DNA of 64,000 nt from assembly GCF_014200175.1 (NCBI RefSeq), contig NZ_JACHBD010000005.1, positions 372,001 to 436,000 on the forward strand, given 5' to 3'. Of the stretch, positions 44,553 to 53,288 are shown piece by piece; positions within the stretch are counted from its first letter, which is position 1, and each line of letters begins with the position of its first letter. The notes beneath the pieces were generated by a model. The model ran no database searches and was not told the DNA's origin. It saw nothing but the letters and a program-made list of their open reading frames with translations. The stretch is from Rhizobium lentis. GTDB lineage: Bacteria > Pseudomonadota > Alphaproteobacteria > Rhizobiales > Rhizobiaceae. Position numbers and translations under genes: made by a program.

Positions 44553-44577
44553 AACGGAGACCGCCCGGTTTGGTTCC
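44553..44577 (-). promoter_or_regulatory. EcfG/RpoE2-type stress promoter for the DUF1328 gene
   Basis: Minus-strand GGAAC (44573-44577), 17-base spacer, GTT (44553-44555), 32 bp before the ATG. Confidence 0.78.
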
Positions 44578-44621
44578 CTGTCTATCATGGCCGGCAGGGG
44601 GAGCATCGCATCGGCTTTCGT

Positions 44622-45149
44622 TCAGCCGAAATGAAAGACGCCGCTGTACGTCCGGTCGCCTTCGGTCGGCTCGGGAGGCTCGGCCGCGTCCAGATAGGTC
44701 TTGAGCGGCCCGGTTAGCACGAACCAGACGCTTGCCCCCAGCATGAAACAGGCGCCCGTCGGATCGTCAATGCGAGCGATGAACGGAAGGCAGGCCGACG
44801 AGGACAGAACAATGATCCGCACCGACCACTCCGCCTCACGTTTTGCCACGGCGCGCGCCCTTAGCGACTTGTACTCCCGGGCGCCATAGGCGCTTCCTCG
44901 CGCCTTTGCCGCCGAAAGCAGCTTTCTGGCCGACGGCAGGGCCAGCATGACCAGCGCGGTGACGCTGAGTGCGAAAGGCCTCCCGGCCATCACCTGCCCG
45001 CTCGCGACAAGGAGAAAAGAGAGCACGACGAGATTCCACGTCGGCTCCAACAGTTCCGGCGGCTGCCGCGTGCGGATGTGCCAACTCCGCAGCAAGCCCG
45101 CCGCACCGTGCAGTAGCGGCTGATCGATATAACGATTGATCCAGTCCAT
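44622..45149 (-). CDS. Hypothetical membrane protein
   Basis: 175 aa from the ATG at 45149 (MDWINRYIDQPLLHGAAGLL). Four hydrophobic stretches can be seen: two around NLVVLSFLLVASGQVMAGRP and FALSVTALVMLALPSA, and two in the second half around IIVLSSSACLPFIARI and ACFMLGASVWFVLTG. A basic cytosolic loop separates the pairs. The ribosome site is weak; a start at 45212 is possible. Not recognised as a named family. Confidence 0.6.
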   Translation of the reverse strand: MDWINRYIDQPLLHGAAGLLRSWHIRTRQPPELLEPTWNLVVLSFLLVASGQVMAGRPFALSVTALVMLALPSARKLLSAAKARGSAYGAREYKSLRARAVAKREAEWSVRIIVLSSSACLPFIARIDDPTGACFMLGASVWFVLTGPLKTYLDAAEPPEPTEGDRTYSGVFHFG

Positions 45150-45268
45150 GCAGACCCGCCCGTTCCCGATTGAATGAAGAGGGCTCCGAACACCACGGAA
45201 ATAGGTCATCATCGTGGCAGAGCGCCGGCAATATCAGCCGAAGCTATGCGTCGCTCACAGAAAACCGC

Positions 45269-45330
45269 CTATTGCAGTTCCCGCACAACTTCCCAGACAT
45301 GGCCCGACGGGTCGGTGAAGGCGCGCCTTG
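45269..45330 (-). pseudogene. C-terminal tail of a VOC/glyoxalase-family protein
   Basis: Just downstream of the ABC-F stop on the same strand, one frame reads RAFTDPSGHVWEVVRELQ and then a TAG at 45269-45271. The DPSGHVWEV strand with its metal-binding Glu is the classical end of VOC proteins. Nothing of the remaining ~110 residues is present, so this is a remnant. Confidence 0.45.
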
Positions 45331-45353
45331 CGGCGCGCCCCGAAGAATAGCCG

Positions 45354-46976
45354 TCAGCTCCGCAGGCCAGGTGCCTCGTGACCGGTGCGCGCCACATATT
45401 CCGTATAACCGCCTCCATATTGGTGGACACCCTCCGGCGTCAGTTCCAGCACGCGGTTGGAGAGCGCAGCCAAGAAGTGTCGGTCGTGCGAGACGAAGAG
45501 CATGGTGCCCTCATATTGCGAAAGCGCCTTGATCAGCATCTCCTTGGTGTCGAGGTCGAGATGGTTGGTCGGCTCGTCGAGCACGAGCAGGTTCGGCGGA
45601 TCGAACAGCATCATCGCCATGACCAGCCGCGCCTTCTCGCCGCCGGAGAGCACCCGACACCGTTTCTCGACATCGTCGCCGGAAAAGCCGAAACAGCCGG
45701 CAAGCGCCCGCAATGGCCCCTGCCCTGCCTGAGGAAACCTGTCTTCCAGCGATTGGAACACCGTCCGCTCGCCGTCGAGGATATCCATGGCGTGCTGGGC
45801 GAAGTAACCCATCTTGACGCTGGCGCCGAGCGCGACGATGCCTTCATCCGGTGTGGTGGTGCCGGTCACCAGCTTCAGCAGCGTCGACTTACCGGCGCCA
45901 TTGATGCCCATGATGCACCAGCGCTCCTTGCGGCGAACCATGAAGTCGAGTCCCTCATAGATGCTTCGGCTGCCATATTTCTTATGGACATTCTTCAGGC
46001 TGACCACGTCCTCGCCAGAGCGCGGCGCGGCCTGGAACTCAAAAGCGACCGACTGGCGGCGCTTGGGTGGCTCCACCCGGTCAATCTTTTCCAGCTTCTT
46101 CACCCGGCTCTGGACCTGTGAGGCATGCGAGGCCCGCGCCTTGAACCGCTCGATGAATTTGATCTCCTTGGCGAGCATCGCCTGCTGACGCTCGAACTGG
46201 GCCTGCTGCTGCTTCTCGTTCTGCGCCCGCTGCTGCTCGTAGAATTCATAGTCGCCGGAATAGGCCGTCAGGCCGCCGCCATCGATCTCGATGATCTTGT
46301 TGACGATGCGGTTCATGAACTCGCGGTCGTGCGAGGTCATCAGGAGAGCCCCTTCATAGCCCTTCAGGAACTCTTCGAGCCAGATCAGGCTTTCGAGATC
46401 GAGATGGTTGCTCGGTTCATCGAGCAGCATGACGTCGGGGCGCATGAGCAGGATGCGGGCAAGCGCCACGCGCATCTTCCAGCCGCCCGACAGCGCCCCG
46501 ACGTCACCGTCCATCATCTCCTGGCTGAAGCTCAGGCCTGCAAGCACCTCGCGGGCGCGGCCCTCGAGCGCATAGCCGTCCAACTCTTCGTAACGCGCCT
46601 GCACCTCGCCGTAACGCTCGATGATCTCTTCCATGTCGCCGGCCCTTTCCGGGTCGGCCATGGCGGCCTCGAGCTCGCGCAGTTCGCCGGCAACGATGCT
46701 GACCGGGCCGGCACCGTTCATCACCTCGGCGACGGCGCTGTGACCCGCCATCTCGCCGACATCCTGATTGAAGTAGCCGATCGTCACGCCCTTCTCGCAG
46801 GAGACCTGCCCCTCATCGGGCTGCTCTTCGCCATTGATCATCCGGAAGATCGTCGTCTTGCCGGCGCCGTTCGGGCCGACCAGACCGATCTTCTCGCCTC
46901 TGTTGAGGGCGGCCGAGGCCTCGATGAAAAGGATCCGGTGGCTGAGCTGCTTGCTGATATTTTCGATACGAATCAT
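45354..46976 (-). CDS. ABC-F family ATPase (YbiT-like)
   Basis: 540 aa with two fused ABC cassettes and no membrane segment, so it is a ribosome-associated translation factor and not a transporter. Walker A sites are GPNGAGKTT and GINGAGKST, signatures LSGGWKMR and LSGGEKAR, and Walker B sites LLDEPSNHLD and VLDEPTNHLD. The linker between cassettes carries the Lys/Arg-rich P-site tRNA-interacting helix region (FERQQAMLAKEIKFIERFKA). The ATG at 46976 gives a normal N-terminus; the frame is open to 47315, but that extension is unlike any ABC-F protein. Confidence 0.9.
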   Translation of the reverse strand: MIRIENISKQLSHRILFIEASAALNRGEKIGLVGPNGAGKTTIFRMINGEEQPDEGQVSCEKGVTIGYFNQDVGEMAGHSAVAEVMNGAGPVSIVAGELRELEAAMADPERAGDMEEIIERYGEVQARYEELDGYALEGRAREVLAGLSFSQEMMDGDVGALSGGWKMRVALARILLMRPDVMLLDEPSNHLDLESLIWLEEFLKGYEGALLMTSHDREFMNRIVNKIIEIDGGGLTAYSGDYEFYEQQRAQNEKQQQAQFERQQAMLAKEIKFIERFKARASHASQVQSRVKKLEKIDRVEPPKRRQSVAFEFQAAPRSGEDVVSLKNVHKKYGSRSIYEGLDFMVRRKERWCIMGINGAGKSTLLKLVTGTTTPDEGIVALGASVKMGYFAQHAMDILDGERTVFQSLEDRFPQAGQGPLRALAGCFGFSGDDVEKRCRVLSGGEKARLVMAMMLFDPPNLLVLDEPTNHLDLDTKEMLIKALSQYEGTMLFVSHDRHFLAALSNRVLELTPEGVHQYGGGYTEYVARTGHEAPGLRS

Positions 46977-47118
46977 GGTGTGCGCGGGTGTCCGGGAAGT
47001 TTCGGCGCCCTTATGCCACGCATGGAAACGTCGGGATAGGGCCCGTTTCCACCCTCTCGATCTCCGGCTTCTGATTGGATAATATCGCCGCCTACGCTGA
47101 TTTAAGGATTTCCAACCA

Positions 47119-47448
47119 ATGAGCGTTCGCCTACCGCAGTCTTTCAGGCAGTCGCAGCAGGACGCCAATGGCTTCAACGTCCTCGAATATGGGCTGATGT
47201 CGGAACGCGCCAATTCGCTCGGGCGGCATGGGCTGAAGGTGGAGGCAGCGCTGGCCGCGTTAAAAGCCTGGGCCGTCGAGCGCCAGAGCGCGGAGGAACG
47301 CGAGAGGCTGCTCAACGAAGCCTCCGATGCCGTCTGGGCATTTTTCGTTCAGCGCGAGAGCTGCGGTTTGCGAAACAATCGCGACGCCATCCAGCGTTAC
47401 GGCATCCCAAACGAAGTGCTTGCCAGACTGGGCGTCATACGAAAATGA
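47119..47448 (+). CDS. Conserved rhizobial protein of unknown function
   Basis: 109 aa, soluble and mostly helical. Notable segments are FNVLEYGLMSERANSLGRHG, an Ala/Glu-rich helix KVEAALAALKAWAVER, and a C-terminal block GLRNNRDAIQRYGIPNEVLA with RLGVIRK at the end. It resembles a small domain of unknown function (DUF6665-like) seen in Rhizobiales. It diverges from the ABC-F gene (143-bp gap) and precedes the epimerase-like gene by 37 bp. Confidence 0.68.
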   Translation: MSVRLPQSFRQSQQDANGFNVLEYGLMSERANSLGRHGLKVEAALAALKAWAVERQSAEERERLLNEASDAVWAFFVQRESCGLRNNRDAIQRYGIPNEVLARLGVIRK

Positions 47449-47485
47449 CGTGAAGGCCGGCCCATCAGGGCGAAAGGAAATTGCG

Positions 47486-48355
47486 ATGCCAGGCTCAATA
47501 CGGATCGGCAATCAGCATCTTGCCGTCGACGTCTCCTCCCTCGGTGCCGAGATGCAGGCGCTCACCAGCAACGATGGACGCTCCTGGCTGTGGACGGGCG
47601 ATGCGACCTATTGGGCCGGACGGTCGCCGATCCTGTTTCCGATCGTCGGTAAGGCGGCTGATGACAAGCTGGCGATTGGCGGCACGGTCTACCCGATGGC
47701 CCAGCATGGCTTTGCCCGGCGGAGCGAGTTTAGCCTCGCCGCGTCCACGCCGACCATGTGCCGGCACGAACTTCCTGCCTCGGCAGCCACGCGGGCGGTC
47801 TATCCGTTCGATTTCCTGCTGGCCGTGGAACATGCGGTGCTAGGACGCGCGTTGACGGTGACGGCAGAAGTAAACAATCGCGACGCAAGGGCGCTGCCCT
47901 TCGGTCTCGGCTTCCATCCGGCCTTCGTCTGGCCGTTGCCTGGCGCTGCCGGGCGCCCGCACACCATCACGCTTGACAATGAAGGCGAGCCGGCGCTCGT
48001 GCGGCTGGAGGGGGGCCTTACCAATCCGGCCTCACTGCCCTCCCCATTCGATAAAGGCCGGCTGGTGCTGGATCACGCCATGTTCGAGAAGGACGCGATG
48101 ATTTTCCCGAAGGGTGCTGGCGCTGGGCTGCGTTACGGCGGCGAAGGCGGGCCGAACCTGCGGTTCCAATTCGAAAACCTGCCCAACCTTGCCCTGTGGA
48201 CCAAACCAGGCGCGCCCTTCCTCTGCGTCGAACCGTGGCACGGAACGGCGGCGGAAGCCGGAGGTTCGGCCGAGCTGTCGCGACGCCCCTACACCACCAT
48301 CCTGTCGCCGGGGGCCACGGTGCGTTTCGCCTTTACGGTCGAGATCTTGCCGTAA
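47486..48355 (+). CDS. Aldose 1-epimerase family protein (LacX-like)
   Basis: 289 aa with a galactose-mutarotase-like beta-sandwich. Features include AEMQALTSNDGRSWLWTGD near the N-terminus, LFPIVGKAADD, the catalytic-type histidine in GFHPAFVWPL and the C-terminal FLCVEPWHGTA, as in LacX/YeaD-type proteins. It probably interconverts anomers of a sugar or sugar phosphate in the cytoplasm. The ATG at 47486 follows AAAGGAAA. Confidence 0.85.
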   Translation: MPGSIRIGNQHLAVDVSSLGAEMQALTSNDGRSWLWTGDATYWAGRSPILFPIVGKAADDKLAIGGTVYPMAQHGFARRSEFSLAASTPTMCRHELPASAATRAVYPFDFLLAVEHAVLGRALTVTAEVNNRDARALPFGLGFHPAFVWPLPGAAGRPHTITLDNEGEPALVRLEGGLTNPASLPSPFDKGRLVLDHAMFEKDAMIFPKGAGAGLRYGGEGGPNLRFQFENLPNLALWTKPGAPFLCVEPWHGTAAEAGGSAELSRRPYTTILSPGATVRFAFTVEILP

Positions 48356-48357
48356 AG

Positions 48358-48392
48358 GCTTCGCGCGCCCCGTCGGCGCGCGAAGCAGTTCT
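48358..48392. terminator. Strong terminator between the epimerase-like gene and the efflux operon
   Basis: Perfect 12-bp stem GCTTCGCGCGCC (48358-48369) with GGCGCGCGAAGC (48375-48386), a 5-base loop and T-rich sequence after it. It lies between convergent genes. Confidence 0.75.
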
Positions 48393-48429
48393 TATTTCGG
48401 AACCGTTGTTCGTTAGCCGGTGCCGATTG

Positions 48430-50019
48430 TCAGTGGGCGCCGGCGACAGCGCCGGGCCGCGGTTTTTGAGTGAGCAGCAAGGCGACTGCAGCAATGGCCA
48501 GCACGACGCCGATGACGGCGAAAGTATCGGCAAAGCCCAGGATGAGGGCCTGGCGCCTGACGATCTGACCGAGAGCGGCAACGGCCTTGTGTGCAGCGAC
48601 GGCAGGATCGGAAATCCCGTGCTGCATGAAATAGGCGGTCGTTTGTGCAAGACGATCGCGGACTTCATCGCGGCCGAGCGTTACCGACTGACCGATTATG
48701 TTGGAATGAAACTGCTCGCGTTTGGTCAGCACCGTGCCGAGTGTTGCCGTGCCGACGGCGCCGCCGAGATTGCGCAGCATGTTGGTGAGCCCCGAGGCGG
48801 CGGCGGCATCCGCGGCTGCGATGCCGGCGGTGGTGATGGCGGTGATCGGCGTCAGTACCAGGGCCTGACCGACGGCACGCACGATGTTGGGAATCCAGAA
48901 CTGGTCGCCGGCGGTATCGGCCGAAAGCGTGATGTTGAGGAAGCAGCTGATCGCAAAGATCGAGATGCCGAGAAAGCCGATATAACGCGCATCGAAGCGC
49001 CTCATCATTAGGGGCACGAGCGGAATCAGCAGCAGCTGCGGCAGACCGGTCCAGGCCAGCACGTTGCCGATCTGCTCGGCATTGTAGCGCTGCACCTGGC
49101 CGAGATATTGCGGTAGGATGTAAACAGTGCCGAAAAGCGCGACGCCGACCAGCACGTTGACGGCAACGCCGATGCCGAAATTTCGCTGCGTCAGCAGGCT
49201 GAGCTTGACCAGCGGCTTCTTGACGGTCAGCTCGATCCAGATGAAGGCCGCGAGGAAGACGAAGGCGAGGATGCTGAGCTTGACTATGAAGGGCGAGGCG
49301 AACCAATCCTCCTTGTTGCCTTCCTCCAGCACCGTCTGCAGCGCCGAGAGGCCGATCGCCATGGTGACAATACCGGCCCAGTCGCCCTCCTTAAGGAGGC
49401 GAAGCTGCATCGGCTGCTTGTCGAGCGTCAGGGCAAGGGCGCCCGCCATGACGGCGCTCGGGATGGCGTTGATGAAGAAGATCGTCTGCCAGCCATAGTT
49501 TTCGGTGAGATAACCGCCAATGGTCGGGCCTATCGCCGGTGCGAAGGTGACGGAGAGCGCGAAGATCGCCAGGCCGAGCGGCTGCTGCGGTTTCGGCAGC
49601 TTGGTCAGCACCATGGTGAAGGCCATCGGAATCAGTACGCCGCCGGCAAAACCCTGCAGGCCGCGCAAAAGGATCATCGTGCCGAGATCATGCGCGAAGG
49701 CGCAGGCGATCGAGAACAGCGGAAACAGGATGGAATTGACGAGAATATAGCGGCGGAACGAGAAGACGCTGCTGAAATAGGCCGTCAGCGGAATGACGAC
49801 GATCTCGCCGATCAGGTAGGAAGTGGAGATCCAGGCGCCGTTGTCGACGCCCGTTCCGATGCCGCCTTCGATATCGAGCAGCGAGGCATTGGTGATCTGG
49901 ATGTTGAGGATTGCCATGAAGGCGCCGATCATGCCAGCGAGGACGGCGATCCAGTCTCTGGTGCTGGCGCCGGTTTTTTCCCGCGGAACGGCGATGGCTG
50001 TTGCTGCAATGGTGGACAT
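48430..50019 (-). CDS. DHA2-family MFS drug efflux transporter (EmrB-like)
   Basis: 529 aa with about 14 membrane segments. It has LNIQITNASLLDIEGGIG (family motif D1), LLRGLQGFAGG, and motif C-like FAPAIGPTIGGYLTENYGWQ. It exports hydrophobic toxicants by proton antiport. The EmrA-like adaptor gene lies 23 bp upstream in the same operon, and a divergent TetR gene beyond it. Specific substrates cannot be named. Confidence 0.9.
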   Translation of the reverse strand: MSTIAATAIAVPREKTGASTRDWIAVLAGMIGAFMAILNIQITNASLLDIEGGIGTGVDNGAWISTSYLIGEIVVIPLTAYFSSVFSFRRYILVNSILFPLFSIACAFAHDLGTMILLRGLQGFAGGVLIPMAFTMVLTKLPKPQQPLGLAIFALSVTFAPAIGPTIGGYLTENYGWQTIFFINAIPSAVMAGALALTLDKQPMQLRLLKEGDWAGIVTMAIGLSALQTVLEEGNKEDWFASPFIVKLSILAFVFLAAFIWIELTVKKPLVKLSLLTQRNFGIGVAVNVLVGVALFGTVYILPQYLGQVQRYNAEQIGNVLAWTGLPQLLLIPLVPLMMRRFDARYIGFLGISIFAISCFLNITLSADTAGDQFWIPNIVRAVGQALVLTPITAITTAGIAAADAAAASGLTNMLRNLGGAVGTATLGTVLTKREQFHSNIIGQSVTLGRDEVRDRLAQTTAYFMQHGISDPAVAAHKAVAALGQIVRRQALILGFADTFAVIGVVLAIAAVALLLTQKPRPGAVAGAH

Positions 50020-50042
50020 GACACGAACTCCTCGTCCCCGGC

Positions 50043-51221
50043 CTAGCTACGGTCGTTCCTGGTATCGATATCAGGCTGTACCGACATGCCGGGGCGCAGG
50101 TCGCCGTTTTCGGCAGCGTCGCCGTCGAGCACGATCTTGACCGGGATGCGCTGAACGACCTTGGTGAAGTTGCCGGTGGCGTTGTCAGGCGGCAGCAGCG
50201 CGAATTCCTGGCCGCTTGCCGGAGCGAGACTGTCGACATGGCCGCGATAGGTGCGGCCGGGGAACATATCGACCTCGATATCGACCGGCTGGCCGGCCTT
50301 AACGTCGGTCAGCTGTGTTTCCTTGTAGTTGGCGATGATGTAGGCCGCCCGCGTCGGCACGACCGACATCAGCTGGGTGCCGGCCTGGACATATTGGCCA
50401 ACGCGCAGCGTCCGGTTGCCGGCGGTACCGTCGACTGGGGCTGTTATCGTCGCATAGGAAAGGTTGAGCTCGGCCTGGCGCTGGATGGCCTGGCTGCGCG
50501 CAAGGGCCGCCTTTGCCTGAGCCAGCTCGGCGTTCAGCAGATCGAGCTGCTTGACGGCGGCATCGAGCGAGGCCGTGTCGCGGACGATCGAAGCCTGGGC
50601 AGCGGCGATTTGCGAGGCCGCCTGCTGCGCCGTTTGGACCGGGGCATAACCGCTGGTGGCGAGGTTCGAATAACGCTTGTTGTTCTGCTCGGCGAAGGTC
50701 TCGTTGGCGCGATCGACATCGACGGTGGCGCGGGCGGCAGCGATCGTCGATTGCTGGATATCGAGCGAAGCCTGCTTGGCGTTGACGGTCGCTTCCGCGG
50801 CGGCGACGTCGGCCCTGGCCTGATCGAGGGCCGCCTTGAAGTCACGGTCGTCGATGCGGGCGAGCGGCTGGCCGGCCTTCACCGTCTCGTTGTCCATCAC
50901 CAGGACCTCGGTGAGATAGCCGGAAATCTTGGGGGCGATGGTGCTATTGTCGGCCTTCACATAGGCATCGTCGGTCGAGACGTGGAAGCGGCCCACCGTC
51001 CAGTAATCATGGCCGTAGTAGCCGCCGGCGGCAATCAGCACCAGCGCCGTGGCGCCGACGAGCAGGGAGCGGCCGCCGTGCCGGCGGGCGGGACTTTCCT
51101 CGACAGCGGCAGCATCGGCGATGCGCAGCGGCTGGCCGGCATCGAGGCTTGCCGGGGCGGCTTCGGCAGCAGTTTCGGGAGCCGCGTTGTTGTTGAGGGG
51201 ATGCAGCATCTTGATGGTCAT
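50043..51221 (-). CDS. HlyD/EmrA-family membrane-fusion adaptor
   Basis: 392 aa. A cytosolic N-terminus is followed by one membrane helix (GRSLLVGATALVLIAAGGYY), then the barrel-sandwich half VSTDDAYVKADNSTIAPKIS, a long coiled coil (about residues 125-235) and the second half ATITAPVDGTAGNRTLRVGQ. It links the EmrB-like pump to an outer-membrane channel. Probably repressed by the divergent TetR protein. Confidence 0.9.
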   Translation of the reverse strand: MTIKMLHPLNNNAAPETAAEAAPASLDAGQPLRIADAAAVEESPARRHGGRSLLVGATALVLIAAGGYYGHDYWTVGRFHVSTDDAYVKADNSTIAPKISGYLTEVLVMDNETVKAGQPLARIDDRDFKAALDQARADVAAAEATVNAKQASLDIQQSTIAAARATVDVDRANETFAEQNNKRYSNLATSGYAPVQTAQQAASQIAAAQASIVRDTASLDAAVKQLDLLNAELAQAKAALARSQAIQRQAELNLSYATITAPVDGTAGNRTLRVGQYVQAGTQLMSVVPTRAAYIIANYKETQLTDVKAGQPVDIEVDMFPGRTYRGHVDSLAPASGQEFALLPPDNATGNFTKVVQRIPVKIVLDGDAAENGDLRPGMSVQPDIDTRNDRS

Positions 51222-51289
51222 TGTCTTCTCCTGATGACGGTCGCCGTCTCTTGGGCTGCGGCCTCTGAATTCGCCTGGAATGCTATTTA

Positions 51290-51307
51290 GGAAACTTGAT
51301 ACTTTCC
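51290..51307. promoter_or_regulatory. TetR-type operator between the efflux operon and tetR
   Basis: GGAAA (51290-51294), 8 bases, TTTCC (51303-51307): an 18-bp interrupted palindrome in the divergent gap. A further TTTCCAAAAT/ATTTGGAAAA inverted pair spans 51303-51351. This is the likely binding site of the TetR repressor on both promoters. Confidence 0.55.
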
Positions 51308-51355
51308 AAAATATGCTCTATAAAATCGATGTCAATCAGAATTTGGAAAATAGGC

Positions 51356-52003
51356 ATGGTCCAAAATCACAAAATCGAGAAGAGACCGAGAGGCCGGCCG
51401 CAAATCCGTTGCGACGACGATACGAAAAGCGTGATCATCGAGGCGGCCAACCGGCAATTCCACCAGAGCGGTTATGCCGCCGCCAGCATTGCCGCGATCG
51501 CTCAAGACGCGGGGGTTTCGACCAAGACGCTGTACCGGCTGTTTCCGACGAAGGCCGATCTCTTTTCCGAAATGATCACGGAGCGGACGGGACGATTCCT
51601 CACGGCGCTTGACCCCGGCACGCTCGCCGCGGCGGATGTCCGACAGGGACTGGAGCGCATGCTGACGGCCTATGGCATGCTGACGCTGTCGCTGGATACG
51701 ATCACCGTGACCCGGCTCGTCATCAGCGAATCCGACCGTTTTCCCGAGATCGCCAGTGCCTTCTATGAGAAAGCGATCGTCAGAACCAACACCTTGATGG
51801 AGAATTGGCTGCGCAAGCAGATCGACCGGAAGCTGATTGCGCTTGACGATCCGCATGCTGCCTGCGGCATGCTGCGCGGCATGATGATCTTGGAGCCGCA
51901 GCGCGCGGCGATGCTGCGCCAGCAACAGCCGCCTGGGAATGAGGAGATCGCCGCCAGGGCGAAGATGTGCGCCGCTCTTTTTTTGAAGGGTTGCGCGCTC
52001 TGA
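51356..52003 (+). CDS. TetR-family transcriptional repressor
   Basis: 215 aa. The N-terminal helix-turn-helix is AAASIAAIAQDAGVSTKTLY (about residues 42-61), with KADLFSEMI after it; the C-terminal ligand domain is of the TetR_C type. The ATG at 51356 has only a weak AGG upstream; in-frame codons at 51296 and 51332 would lie inside the operator region. It is divergent from the EmrAB-like operon and should repress both. Confidence 0.85.
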   Translation: MVQNHKIEKRPRGRPQIRCDDDTKSVIIEAANRQFHQSGYAAASIAAIAQDAGVSTKTLYRLFPTKADLFSEMITERTGRFLTALDPGTLAAADVRQGLERMLTAYGMLTLSLDTITVTRLVISESDRFPEIASAFYEKAIVRTNTLMENWLRKQIDRKLIALDDPHAACGMLRGMMILEPQRAAMLRQQQPPGNEEIAARAKMCAALFLKGCAL

Positions 52004-52028
52004 AGCGTTGCTCAAGCTTCAGAGCGCG
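51994..52028. terminator. Terminator overlapping the tetR stop codon
   Basis: Perfect 13-bp stem CGCGCTCTGAAGC (51994-52006) with GCTTCAGAGCGCG (52016-52028) and a 9-base loop. It includes the TGA of tetR and separates it from the convergent mannonate dehydratase gene. Confidence 0.7.
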
Positions 52029-52057
52029 TTGATTTCCGATGAAACCACGGGACGCCC

Positions 52058-53245
52058 TCAGGTCGGCGGCGCGCCCAACGCATGCAGGATGCCGCGCAAT
52101 TCGGCAAGGCCGCGCATGCGGCCAATCGCCGGATAGCCGGGGGTGACGACCTTGTCGAGATCGTCGAGCATGCGGTGGCCGTGGTCGGAGCGGAAGACGA
52201 TGGTGTCTTCGGCACCCCGGCGCTTGTCTTCCGCCACCAGCTCCCTGAGCACCGCGACCATATCGACGTCGCCTTCGAGATGCGCGCTTTCATGGAAGGT
52301 CCGGCCGTCGCCCTCGCGCGTCGTGGCGCGCAGATGGGCGAAGTGGATGCGCGAGGCGAAGCGCCGGGCGATGGCCGGCAGGTCGTTGTCGGCGCGCACG
52401 CCAAGGCTGCCGGTGCAGTAACACATGCCGTTCGCCGCCGACGGCACCGCATCGAAGAGCGCGGCATAATCATCCCCTGTCGAAGCGATGCGGGGAAGAC
52501 CGAACAGCGAACGCGGCGGATCATCGGGATGCAGCGTCAGCTTGACGCCGCGGGCTTCGGCAGCCGGCGTCACCGCCTCCAGGAATTCGATCAGATGCCG
52601 GCGCAGCCGTGCGGCATCGATGCCGCTGTAGGCGACCAGCTTTTCCCGGAAGGCCGGAATGGTCAGGGGCTCGGTGGTCGAGCCCGGCAGAGCCGAAGTG
52701 ATGATGCGGGTGATCTCGGCAATCTCCTCCTCCGACATCGCCTCGAAGACGACACGCGCCCGTTCGCGGTCTTCCGCCGAATATTGCTGCCCCGCATCCG
52801 GCCGTTCCAGAACGAAGAGGTCGAAGGCTGCGAAGCGCTCGTGATCGAAGCGCATGGCTGTGGCGCCGGTCGGCGTCACGAAATCGAGTTCGGTGCGGGT
52901 CCAGTCGACGACCGGCATGAAATTATAGCAGACGATCGGGATGCCGCAGGCGGCGACCGCTTCGAGGCTGGCAATCCACGCCTCGATTTCGGCCTTTGCC
53001 GCACCGCCCTTGCGCTTGACGGCGTCGGGAATCGGAATGCTTTCGACCACCGACCAGACGAGCGGCGACCGATCGGCAGGCGTAGTCTCGATCAGCGATT
53101 GGCGTTCGCGCACTTCCTTTTCTGTCCAAGCCCTGCCGATCGGTACCTGATGCAACGACGAGACGATATTGGTCGCGCCCGTCTGACGGACCTCATCCAG
53201 CGTCACCGGCGCTTCCGGCCCGAACCATCTCCAACCCTGCCGCAT
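52058..53245 (-). CDS. uxuA: D-mannonate dehydratase
   Basis: 395 aa TIM-barrel metalloenzyme that dehydrates D-mannonate to 2-keto-3-deoxygluconate in hexuronate catabolism. It begins MRQGWRWFGPEAPVTLDEVR, has VCYNFMPVVDWTRT, LTLHPDDPPRS with a metal ligand histidine, MCYCTGSLGVR, and IVFRSDHGHRM near the C-terminus, all characteristic of UxuA. The ATG at 53245 follows GGGAAGGAAG. A GntR regulator gene lies 43 bp upstream in the same direction. Confidence 0.93.
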   Translation of the reverse strand: MRQGWRWFGPEAPVTLDEVRQTGATNIVSSLHQVPIGRAWTEKEVRERQSLIETTPADRSPLVWSVVESIPIPDAVKRKGGAAKAEIEAWIASLEAVAACGIPIVCYNFMPVVDWTRTELDFVTPTGATAMRFDHERFAAFDLFVLERPDAGQQYSAEDRERARVVFEAMSEEEIAEITRIITSALPGSTTEPLTIPAFREKLVAYSGIDAARLRRHLIEFLEAVTPAAEARGVKLTLHPDDPPRSLFGLPRIASTGDDYAALFDAVPSAANGMCYCTGSLGVRADNDLPAIARRFASRIHFAHLRATTREGDGRTFHESAHLEGDVDMVAVLRELVAEDKRRGAEDTIVFRSDHGHRMLDDLDKVVTPGYPAIGRMRGLAELRGILHALGAPPT

Positions 53246-53288
53246 CTTTCTTCCTTCCCTTGCTTTTCGTTTCGTGGTGATCCTGCCG

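Noticed and set aside
46977..47315. 113-codon N-terminal extension of the ABC-F protein
   Set aside because: The residues resemble no ABC-F N-terminus, and the ATG at 46976 begins the family-typical MIRIENISK.
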